Positions 45,719 through 52,268 of a DNA stretch of 64,000 nt are shown piece after piece. Under the pieces are notes generated by a model. It was not told the origin of the DNA. It searched no databases and worked only from the letters and a program-made list of their open reading frames with translations. The stretch lies in assembly GCF_040358255.1 (NCBI RefSeq), contig NZ_CP132938.1:1550001-1614000 (forward strand). Reading direction: 5' to 3'. Source of the stretch: Tunturibacter gelidoferens. Its GTDB lineage: Bacteria > Acidobacteriota > Terriglobia > Terriglobales > Acidobacteriaceae. The translations under genes and the position numbers were made by a program. How positions within the stretch are numbered: the first letter of the stretch is position 1; every line of letters starts with the position of its first letter.

Positions 45719-46378
45719 ATGCAATCGGGGAAGATGCGAAAGCAAGGGCTGGGTGGAAAGCGGCACGCGGGACACGGCGGTGGGCACGGGGCCGGGCGGG
45801 TTACGACGGAGCGCGAGGTTCGTGTTGGCGTGTTTCGGCAGCCGGCGATGCAGACTCCCGTGCTGGTGCTGAACGCGTCGTACGAGCCGATCAATATCTG
45901 CGGGGCTCGGCGGGCGCTGGTGCTGGTGTTGAAGGGCGTGGCGCGCACCGAGGAGGAGCAGGGTGCGGTGCTGCATGCGGCGCGGATGCGGGTGGCAATG
46001 CCGAGCGTGATCCGACTGCTGGAGTACCGCAGGATTCCGCACCAGACGCGGGCGTTGAGCCGCAAGAACATTCTTTTGCGCGATCGAAACTCGTGCCAGT
46101 ACTGCAGCGTCATCCTGACCGCGGGGGAGTTGACGCTGGATCATGTCATACCGCGGTCGCGTGGTGGCCTTTCGACCTGGGAGAACCTCGTCGCCTGCTG
46201 CCACAACTGCAATCGGCGCAAGGGCAACCAGATGCTGCACGAGCTGACGGATATGAAGCTGCAGCGGGAGCCGAGGCCGTTTTCTTTGCATACCTCCCGG
46301 CACATCATGCGGATGATTGGGAGCGCGGATGCGGCGTGGCGGAAGTATCTCTACTTCGAAGCCGAACCGGCGGCTTAG
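45719..46378 (+). CDS. HNH endonuclease family protein
   Basis: A 219-residue protein with a His/Gly-rich N-terminal tail ([11 protein letters not shown]) and a core HNH domain: [32 protein letters not shown]. The zinc cysteines and the catalytic His are all present. The residues 45-75 before it ([21 protein letters not shown]) are typical of the stand-alone HNH proteins found near comF. Function as repair or general nuclease is inferred only. ATG 45719 is the frame start; ATG 45734 is possible. Confidence 0.88.
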   Translation: MQSGKMRKQGLGGKRHAGHGGGHGAGRVTTEREVRVGVFRQPAMQTPVLVLNASYEPINICGARRALVLVLKGVARTEEEQGAVLHAARMRVAMPSVIRLLEYRRIPHQTRALSRKNILLRDRNSCQYCSVILTAGELTLDHVIPRSRGGLSTWENLVACCHNCNRRKGNQMLHELTDMKLQREPRPFSLHTSRHIMRMIGSADAAWRKYLYFEAEPAA

Positions 46379-46399
46379 CATTTCAAGTACTTGACGCTG

Positions 46400-46425
46400 A
46401 ATACCCCCTCCCCCCGGGGGGTATT
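46400..46425. repeat. GC palindrome resembling a copper-sensor (CsoR) operator
   Basis: AATACCCCC on the left and GGGGGTATT on the right bracket a C6G6 centre. CsoR-family operators are G/C-run palindromes flanked by TA in just this way, but no csoR or copper gene is in the window. It lies 22 bp after the HNH stop. Confidence 0.4.
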
Positions 46426-46436
46426 TGGACGTAAAA

Positions 46437-46493
46437 TATTTGTTATCAATATTTTACAGGTGTGGTTCATCTGTAAAATATTGATAACAAATA
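46437..46493. repeat. AT-rich perfect 23-bp inverted repeat
   Basis: Two exact 23-bp arms (left 46437-46459, right 46471-46493) with an 11-bp spacer. Each arm contains TGTTATCAATATTTTA or its complement, and the left flank (GTAAAATATT) also pairs with the left arm, giving nested palindromes. The block is about 75% AT in a GC-rich genome. A further imperfect copy (GATAAAATACTTTAAATC) follows at about 46501. Confidence 0.85.
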
Positions 46494-46551
46494 GGTTGCG
46501 GATAAAATACTTTAAATCAATGGTTTAGCGTAATGCGGTGCTGAAAAAGAG

Positions 46552-46582
46552 AGCCCCGGAGGATGTCCTCGGGGCTTTCTGT
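46552..46582. terminator. intrinsic terminator
   Basis: AGCCCCGGAGGA and TCCTCGGGGCT form a long stem with a two-base loop, followed by TTTCTGTCT and preceded by GAAAAAGAG, so it could work in both directions. It lies 174 bp after the HNH stop. What it ends is open: either HNH mRNA or an unannotated transcript from the AT palindrome region. Confidence 0.75.
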
Positions 46583-46705
46583 CTCTGATTCCATTCTAGC
46601 GGTTCGGACATAACTCATGCGCCAGATCGAAGTGTTTGTTTCGTAAAGGCTTAGGTGGTTTTGGGGCTTGACAGCTTTTTGGCTTGTCTGAAGTCTGCAT
46701 GCGTG

Positions 46706-46899
46706 TGTCCTGCCCGACGGGCGCCCTGCGCGGGCAGCGGTCACTTCGTGACGTGTGTACCGGTCTCGTTGGGATCAACATCTTGGTCCTCCCGCTGATC
46801 GGCACGAACTTTAGCTCGCGACCAACGGGAGCCCCACGCAAAGCGATCGCCGGTCACGAAGTGACCGCTGCCCGCGCAGGGCGCCCGTCCGGCAGGACA
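46706..46899. repeat. dispersed element A, copy A1 (47-bp inverted ends)
   Basis: A 194-bp unit with two 47-bp arms matching at 46 positions (46706-46752 and 46853-46899). The ends read TGTCCTGCC and GGCAGGACA, and the arms contain GTCACTTCGTGAC or its complement. The core has a damaged form of the CTCCCGTTGG hairpin seen in A3 and A4. A 3-bp direct flank (GTG on both sides) is visible. No coding capacity. This looks like a non-autonomous miniature element. Confidence 0.82.
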
Positions 46900-46964
46900 G
46901 TGATTGCGTATTGGGGGCTGCAAGTTGAAACGGGGATGTGATAGTTTCAGCGGCAGGAGATCGA

Positions 46965-47231
46965 ATGTCTTATATCGAGAGTTATCAGTGCGACGTGTGC
47001 GGCGATAAAAAGGGTGAGGGCGGGGACTGGTGGCTGGCCTGGGTGGACTGTTTTCCGGGGGAGAAGCCGGAGGAGGATCAGCCCCTTATCAAACTGACGC
47101 GGTGGCAAGCTCACCATGCGCACTCGGCCGGAGTGAAGCACCTGTGCGGGGCGCGGTGTGCCGGGACGCTGATGGATCGGTGGATGACGCAGCAGCATGC
47201 GGATCCGGATTCGCACTGCGAGACGAAGTAA
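46965..47231 (+). CDS. small cysteine-rich protein
   Basis: An 88-residue soluble protein. A CDVCGDKK pair near the start and HLCGARCAGTL near the end could form one zinc site. The middle is acidic and Trp-rich (GGDWWLAWVDCFPGEKPEEDQP). I do not recognise a family. ATG 46965 has AGGAG five bases upstream; the frame reaches back to 46938. It sits between two blocks of repeats. Confidence 0.7.
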   Translation: MSYIESYQCDVCGDKKGEGGDWWLAWVDCFPGEKPEEDQPLIKLTRWQAHHAHSAGVKHLCGARCAGTLMDRWMTQQHADPDSHCETK

Positions 47232-47318
47232 GGCGGGTTTCTGCCCTGACCATAGGGTCATGTTGCGAAGCGCAGGGTGTGTTCGCGTAGATGTCTGCGG
47301 TTAGTAGAGCAAACACGA

Positions 47319-47380
47319 AATGTTGAGGTTTCTCCACTGCGTCGCGAGATGAAGCTGCGCGACTCTGGTCGAGAGAACGA
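47319..47380. repeat. hairpin repeat B, copy B3
   Basis: The shared frame TCTCCACTGC then a variable arm (GTCGCG), a short loop, the paired arm (CGCGAC) and GGTCGAGA. Compare B1 and B2, which have different but still paired arms. Non-coding. Confidence 0.7.
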
Positions 47381-47435
47381 ATTGTTTGGGGCGAGTCGAG
47401 GTGACGGCTCACGACGGATTGCGATTGTTTGGCCT

Positions 47436-47580
47436 GGGAAGAATGGCAACGACTGGACTGTTTGGGCTGGAAAGTTCGAATGGTATGGGTAAATGGAGTG
47501 TGTCGGGATCCTTCACTGCGTTCAGGATGACAGCTTGACTGCGTTCAGGATGATGGCTTCGCTGCAGTCAGGATGACGGC
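47436..47580. repeat. composite repeat C, copy C1, with three tandem 23-mers
   Basis: About 75 bp shared with 63771-63845 (GGGAAGAA.GGCAA, then GGTTCGAA and GGTATGGGTA) leads into three 23-bp units at 47512, 47535 and 47558 built on TTCACTGCGTTCAGGATGAC. The units differ at only a few bases. It lies right before the stop of the secreted protein gene on the other strand. Confidence 0.8.
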
Positions 47581-47600
47581 TTCACTTAGCTGTCTCTGGT

Positions 47601-48347
47601 TTATTGGGCGAGTGGCTGGTAGTTGGAGCTGGTGGTTGTGACCTGGAGCTTCTTGGCGGTCGCGTTGAGGACAGACTGCTGGACGTAGTTGGTGGAGTCG
47701 GGCAGGCTGGCAAAGCTTACGGCGAGGGTGACGACGTCCTGGGGATTGTCCATGTAGGTGTTGACGTTCAACGCGCTGATCTTTTTATCTGCAGTGTTGA
47801 AGGAGATGGTCATCTGGTCGCCGGGTTGAGCGTAGTCCGTGAACACAATCTTCGTGATGCCTGAGTCCGGGGCGGGGTTGAGAGAGACTTTGCCCGCCTG
47901 GAAGGCCTGCTGCATGCGTTGCGGATCAGGCGGGACGTACATCGCGAGCAGGGTCTTGACCTGCCCCATGTAATCCTTCATCTCTTCTTTCTTCTTTGCG
48001 ATAACCCTTTGTTTGATGCGACCGCCGCTCGGTGGCGGTGGCGGCGGGCTCATAGGGGTCTTCTGTACTTTTCCGTCGGGACCGTACTGGCACATGGACT
48101 GCGAGGGGGGCTTGTCGTCGCCGTTGAGCGTGAGCTGCGTGTTCTCGATCCACCGGTATTGATGCAGTCTCTGTTGATTTGCGGCGACTGACTGCTTCAG
48201 GGCCGCTACTTTCCCTTGCAGATCGCCGCCTGCCGCCTGGCTGTTAGCCCGGGTGGTTGTGAAGATAAGGCAAGCGAACAGGGCGGCTGCGATGAACGCG
48301 CTCTCTTTATGAGAAAGCGATAGAGTGTTTGCGGTGGGTCGGTCCAT
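47601..48347 (-). CDS. secreted protein of unknown function
   Basis: A 248-residue exported protein. A hydrophobic signal (SAFIAAALFACLIFTTTRANSQ) is preceded by a polar leader. The mature part has an amphipathic helix, a run of eight prolines (SPPPPPPSGG) and a beta-rich C-terminal half (ITKIVFTDYAQPGDQMTISF). ATG 48347 has AAGGAG six bases upstream. I do not recognise a family, though such proteins recur in acidobacteria. Next to it is another secreted gene. Confidence 0.8.
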   Translation of the reverse strand: MDRPTANTLSLSHKESAFIAAALFACLIFTTTRANSQAAGGDLQGKVAALKQSVAANQQRLHQYRWIENTQLTLNGDDKPPSQSMCQYGPDGKVQKTPMSPPPPPPSGGRIKQRVIAKKKEEMKDYMGQVKTLLAMYVPPDPQRMQQAFQAGKVSLNPAPDSGITKIVFTDYAQPGDQMTISFNTADKKISALNVNTYMDNPQDVVTLAVSFASLPDSTNYVQQSVLNATAKKLQVTTTSSNYQPLAQ

Positions 48348-48510
48348 CGAGAGCTCCTTAGAGTTTGAAACATGGCCGATCTGGGATTTAGCGAAGCTTT
48401 CAGGCGTGACAGATTGCGTGTAACTCCGTGGGGTTGGCGTCTGATCAGGCTGTCCGCCAATCAGTTAGAACCCCTCACGTGTGGTCGACGAGAAGGCGAG
48501 ACTGGACGAT

Positions 48511-49308
48511 TTACTTGGTTGCGGTCTTCTTGACGTGCGGGATGCGGTTGACCGAGCCGTCGGGCATGACGATGTATTTATCTCCAGTGGCGTCTTCGAT
48601 GTAGGAGTTCTTGCTGCCGGGGACGAGGGTGACCTCGCGGGCGTCGGTCTGTCCGGGCGCGGTTAGGACGAAGTGTTTGCCGTCGCCTTCATCCTGTACG
48701 GGAGACTTGGTCGGCATCGGTGCGGGGGCCACGGTGGCTACGGGTGCGGGGCCGGGTGTGGGCGCGGGCGCGGCGGAGCTGGTGGGAGGAGCACCGGTGT
48801 AGGCGGTCATCTGGCCGGTCTGGCGGAAGTGGACGTACTCGGGCCCCTTGATGCCGTTGACGCACTGCTGGTAGGCATCGACGCCTACGGTTTGGCTGGT
48901 GGCGGTGGTGCTGGCGACGTCAGCGCTGTTGCGGTTGGTGCGCTCAGTGGCGCCGGTAGCGGCGGCGGTGTTAGCGCCGTTGTTGTTGCCGTAGCCCCAC
49001 CATCCGCCGCCTTTGCGGGAGATAGCGCTGGTAGCGGCACCGGTAACGCCGGCGATGCTGCCCTGGGCCATCTTGTCCTTGTCCTGGCCGTGCTCGCGGT
49101 CGTGGAGGGTCTTCTGCTCATCGGTGAGCTGGCTGGAGGCCTGCTGGCGGCACTGGGTGAGCTGCTCCTGGGTAATGGGCATCATGTCCATGGTGATGCC
49201 GTCGGCGGGGCCGGCTGCGGGTGCGGGGGCAGGCGCTGTCTGGGCGAAGGTGTAGCCCAGGGAGAGGGTGGCGATGCAGGTGGTTTTGAGAAGGAATTTG
49301 ACTGGCAC
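48511..49308 (-). CDS. secreted Ala/Pro/Thr-rich protein of unknown function
   Basis: A 265-residue exported protein with signal FLLKTTCIATLSLGYTFAQ. A helical part (QLTQCRQQASSQLTDEQKTL) and a Gly/Asn/Ala stretch (GGGWWGYGNNNGAN) are followed by a long Ala-Pro-Thr linker and a small C-terminal beta domain (NSYIEDATGDKYIVMPDG). The GTG start has GGGAGG five bases upstream. The opposite strand shows a long open frame here, which I treat as a shadow. Family unknown. Confidence 0.75.
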   Translation of the reverse strand: MPVKFLLKTTCIATLSLGYTFAQTAPAPAPAAGPADGITMDMMPITQEQLTQCRQQASSQLTDEQKTLHDREHGQDKDKMAQGSIAGVTGAATSAISRKGGGWWGYGNNNGANTAAATGATERTNRNSADVASTTATSQTVGVDAYQQCVNGIKGPEYVHFRQTGQMTAYTGAPPTSSAAPAPTPGPAPVATVAPAPMPTKSPVQDEGDGKHFVLTAPGQTDAREVTLVPGSKNSYIEDATGDKYIVMPDGSVNRIPHVKKTATK

Positions 49309-49461
49309 GGTGGCCTCCCGGTGTGCGATCGTTCCCGACGATCAGACGCTGCAGGGGCCCGTGAATCCTTAGGAAACGGGAACACCGTGATAGTAAACTC
49401 GGCGCGGTTGGTGGGCAAGCGAATCTTCGGTAACTTTGATGAATTCTCGTTGGAACCGCCG

Positions 49462-49497
49462 TGTCCTGCCCGCGCAGGGCGCTCGTCCGGCAGGACA
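49462..49497. repeat. element A, solo copy A2
   Basis: Only 36 bp: TGTCCTGCC, a short middle containing GCGCAGGGCGC, then GGCAGGACA, flanked on both sides by CCG. It equals the outer ends of A1 joined together, and ends three bases from the stop of the downstream minus-strand gene. Confidence 0.7.
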
Positions 49498-49500
49498 CCG

Positions 49501-50433
49501 CTATGGTTTAGGGTTCTGCGGTGGACTGGCTGGAGACTGGGTGGTGTCCTTCTTGTCGGTGATGTCTTCGCCGTTGTAGATGATGCGCGCGGTGGCGTGG
49601 TACTGCTTGTAGTCGGTGTACTTGACGACGTTGCGCATGTGGACGTCCTGCGAGAGGGCGCCCTCCTGGGCGACGAAGTGGAGGTTGCCCTCGGCCTTGG
49701 TGTAGGTGGGGAACCAGTACTTGCCGTCGATCTGCTCGTAGTAGGTGGTGAAGGGCGGGGAGAGATCTTCGTGGCCCTTGCGCTTGTCCTGGGGGACGGT
49801 GATGCCGTTGACGAGGACGATCTGGAAGTCCTGCTGGTCGACCCAGACCTTGCCCTGGAAGTAGCGCTTGCCTTTTTCGAAGGTCTTGGGGGCGGCGGAG
49901 AAGACGTAGGTGTCGAGCTCGTCGATGTGCTGGCGGCCGAGGTAGGTGATGTCGTACTTGGGCAGGTCTTCGGTGGTGAGGATGAAGGGGAGACGGTGCT
50001 CGATCTCGTCGAAGTCGGCGGGGGTCATCTGGACGCGGTCGAGGGTGTTCTGGGGGGCGAAGACGACGTGCTCGGCGCGCTTGCCGTCCTTGTCGAAGGT
50101 GATGTCGGTGACCTGCTGGTACTCGCCGTCGACGCGGTTGGTGTCTTCGGCGAGGGTGTCGACGCGGACGGTCTGGCGGAAGGTGTAGTTCTGGCGGGCG
50201 AGGTTGAAGAGGGTCTCGCGGGCGGCGAACTTGTCGATGATCTGCTGGGGGGTCATGTTGGCGGGGGGCGCGGGGTCGAGGGGGCCGAAGCCCGCGGGGT
50301 CCTGAGCGGCGGCTCCGTCTGGATTTGCGACAGCCGCGATGGCCGCGGTGGGCGAGGCCGATAGCAGGAGGGATAGGACGCTTGCAGCAACAAAACGTAG
50401 GGTCGCGGAGGCAGAGGCGCGGCTGGGCTTCAT
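49501..50433 (-). CDS. secreted protein, LolA/MucB-like fold suspected
   Basis: A 310-residue exported protein. The signal (FVAASVLSLLLSASPTAAIA) is followed by a Pro/Ala linker, the helix NMTPQQIIDKFAARETLFNL and a beta-rich body (NYTFRQTVRVDTL, DITYLGRQHIDELDTYVFSA, QGKVWVDQQDFQIVLVNG). The GKVWVDxxxF pattern resembles lipoprotein-carrier folds such as LolA/LolB, but this is only a resemblance. GGAG lies eight bases before ATG 50433. It is divergent from a histidine kinase. Confidence 0.75.
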   Translation of the reverse strand: MKPSRASASATLRFVAASVLSLLLSASPTAAIAAVANPDGAAAQDPAGFGPLDPAPPANMTPQQIIDKFAARETLFNLARQNYTFRQTVRVDTLAEDTNRVDGEYQQVTDITFDKDGKRAEHVVFAPQNTLDRVQMTPADFDEIEHRLPFILTTEDLPKYDITYLGRQHIDELDTYVFSAAPKTFEKGKRYFQGKVWVDQQDFQIVLVNGITVPQDKRKGHEDLSPPFTTYYEQIDGKYWFPTYTKAEGNLHFVAQEGALSQDVHMRNVVKYTDYKQYHATARIIYNGEDITDKKDTTQSPASPPQNPKP

Positions 50434-50523
50434 GTGGGGAGCTCCATGGGCGGGGCTGTGTGTGTCTTGCCTGCGTTGCCCCGCACGCTACTAAGAATAG
50501 ACGCGATTTGGGGAGGTTTGGTG

Positions 50524-52056
50524 ATGTGGCCTGAAGCGAGGGAGATGAGCGGGTTGATCGTGCTGCGCTGGCTGGAGCTTTCGCTGGCCGGCGGAGGCCT
50601 GTGGGCGCTCTGGTGCCGGATGCAGGTTCGGGTGGCGGAGGGCAGACGGGAGAGGCGGGAGCAGGAGGAACTGCGCGCCTATGCGGGGCTGGATGTTCGG
50701 CTGGGGGCGGATGCGGAGCTGCCTGAGTTGGCGACGCGGGTGAGCCGGTTGATGGCGGAGAAGAGCGTCTTTCGCAGGACGGCGGTAATGGTTCGCGATG
50801 CGGGGGGAGTGCTGGCGGTGGCGGCCAGCGCGGGGATGGAGGAGACGACGGTGGAGTCGCTGAATGCCTGGGCAGAGGGTGTGGTGGAGGCGGAGCGCCG
50901 GGGTGGGATCGGCACGCGGCGGGGGGAGGGCGGCCTGGGACGGCGGGTGAAGAACAATGCGTTTGCGGTGGTCTTTGGGACGGGGATGGGGATGAGAAGC
51001 GGAATAGGAATGGGGCGGGATGGGGGAACGGGAAGGGGACAGAGTACGCGATTTGGGGAGGAGGCGCGCGGGGCGATTGTGATTCCGCTGTGGACGACCA
51101 GCGGGAGAATGATGGGGGCGCTCGCGGTGGGCGCGGACGGTCTGCTGAGCGTGCGGCAGAGGGAGCTTGAAGACGTGCTGTGGCCGCTCGAGGCGCTCGG
51201 TGTGAAGGTGGCGCGGGCGATGGAGAACGCTGCGCTGGCCGAGAAGTTGATGCGCGCGGAGAGGCTTGCGGGGATGGGGATGCTGGCTGGAGGGATGGCG
51301 CACGCGTTGAGCAATCCGCTGACGGCGGTGCTTGGGTTTGCGGAGCTGATTGCGGGGTCGACGGGCGAGGCGCGGGTGAAGTCGGATGCGGAGATCATCG
51401 TGCGGGAGGCGCTGCGGATGCGGCAGACGGTGGAGACGCTGCTGGAGTTTTGGAGGCCGGTGGGGCAGGGGGATGAGCTGGTCGATTTGACGGAGTTGGT
51501 GCGGGAGTTGGCGGCGGCGTGTGGAGAGAAGCTTGAGAGCAGAGGGATTCGCCTGGTAGTGCAGGCCGACGGCGAGGTGCCCGAGGTGCGGGGAAACAGG
51601 CACAGGCTGCGGCAGTTGCTGGAACACCTGCTGAACAATGCGTCGCAGGCGCTGGCTGGGGTGCGGGAGACGAAGACTGGCGAAGAGTTGGTGATTCGGA
51701 TGTCTTTGAGCTGCTCGGGGAGTTGCCCGGAGAGTACTTCCGGGAGTGCTCCTGATAGTGCATCGGGTGGGGATGGGCGGAGGGTTCACCTGATTGTGAG
51801 CGACACCGGGCCCGGTTTTCGCGAGCCGGGGCGGATGTTTGATCCGATTTACACGATGCAGGAGGCGGGCGATGGCGCGGGGATGGGGCTGAGTCTTTCC
51901 TACTCGATTGTGCAGGAGCATGGCGGGGAGATCAGTGCGTTCAATATGCATCCGCATGGGGCGGCGGTGGCGGTTGAGTTGCCGGTGATGATGGGGGCGG
52001 AAAAAAAATCGGCGGTGGTGGAGGAGGCGATTCGCCGCGCTGCTGTTGGGGGATAG
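50524..52056 (+). CDS. orphan GAF-type sensor histidine kinase
   Basis: A 510-residue kinase. One N-terminal hydrophobic stretch (LSLAGGGLWALW) may anchor it. A GAF-like part lies at about 60-240. The H-box reads GGMAHALSNPLTAVLGF, with Ala after His where Glu is usual. The ATP domain has LLNNASQALAG, SDTGPGF and GAGMGLSLSYSIVQEHGG. No response regulator is next to it. ATG 50524 is preceded by GGGGAGG. A Gly/Arg/Met-rich loop (residues 170-200) interrupts the GAF region. Confidence 0.85.
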   Translation: MWPEAREMSGLIVLRWLELSLAGGGLWALWCRMQVRVAEGRRERREQEELRAYAGLDVRLGADAELPELATRVSRLMAEKSVFRRTAVMVRDAGGVLAVAASAGMEETTVESLNAWAEGVVEAERRGGIGTRRGEGGLGRRVKNNAFAVVFGTGMGMRSGIGMGRDGGTGRGQSTRFGEEARGAIVIPLWTTSGRMMGALAVGADGLLSVRQRELEDVLWPLEALGVKVARAMENAALAEKLMRAERLAGMGMLAGGMAHALSNPLTAVLGFAELIAGSTGEARVKSDAEIIVREALRMRQTVETLLEFWRPVGQGDELVDLTELVRELAAACGEKLESRGIRLVVQADGEVPEVRGNRHRLRQLLEHLLNNASQALAGVRETKTGEELVIRMSLSCSGSCPESTSGSAPDSASGGDGRRVHLIVSDTGPGFREPGRMFDPIYTMQEAGDGAGMGLSLSYSIVQEHGGEISAFNMHPHGAAVAVELPVMMGAEKKSAVVEEAIRRAAVGG

Positions 52057-52071
52057 GCGGTTTTGCCTGTG

Positions 52072-52159
52072 GTTTTTTGTGGTGCAGAACGTGGTGTTTC
52101 GCGTGGTGGACGTGGTATCGATGTGGTGTTTTGTGTGGTGAATTTTGTGGTCGAAAAAA
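52072..52159. repeat. GTGGT-rich irregular array, copy 2
   Basis: About ten GTGGT or GTGGTG runs spaced 6-13 bases apart, ending in CGAAAAAA, then GTGCCACG. The next gene starts 109 bp further. Copy 1 at 41179 shows the same array and CG-A-run and the same orientation relative to its gene. Confidence 0.72.
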
Positions 52160-52268
52160 GTGCCACGTCTTCTGGATTATTTTCTGGGACGTGAAAACTT
52201 TGGCGGGGATTTTCTTCTGTGGTTCCTCTTCCGGTTCGATCCTTGAGTTGCGGGGGTAGACTGGCGCG

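Noticed and set aside
46400..46425. Functional copper-sensor operon
   Set aside because: The palindrome looks like a CsoR site, but no csoR, copA or copper chaperone gene is found in the window.
48673..50364. 563-residue plus-strand frame, Gly/Val/Asp-rich
   Set aside because: It runs across two minus-strand secreted genes that each have a ribosome site and signal peptide. Its composition is a low-complexity antisense artefact.
50491..51957. 488-residue minus-strand frame opposite the histidine kinase
   Set aside because: His/Arg/Pro-rich shadow of a well-supported kinase gene.
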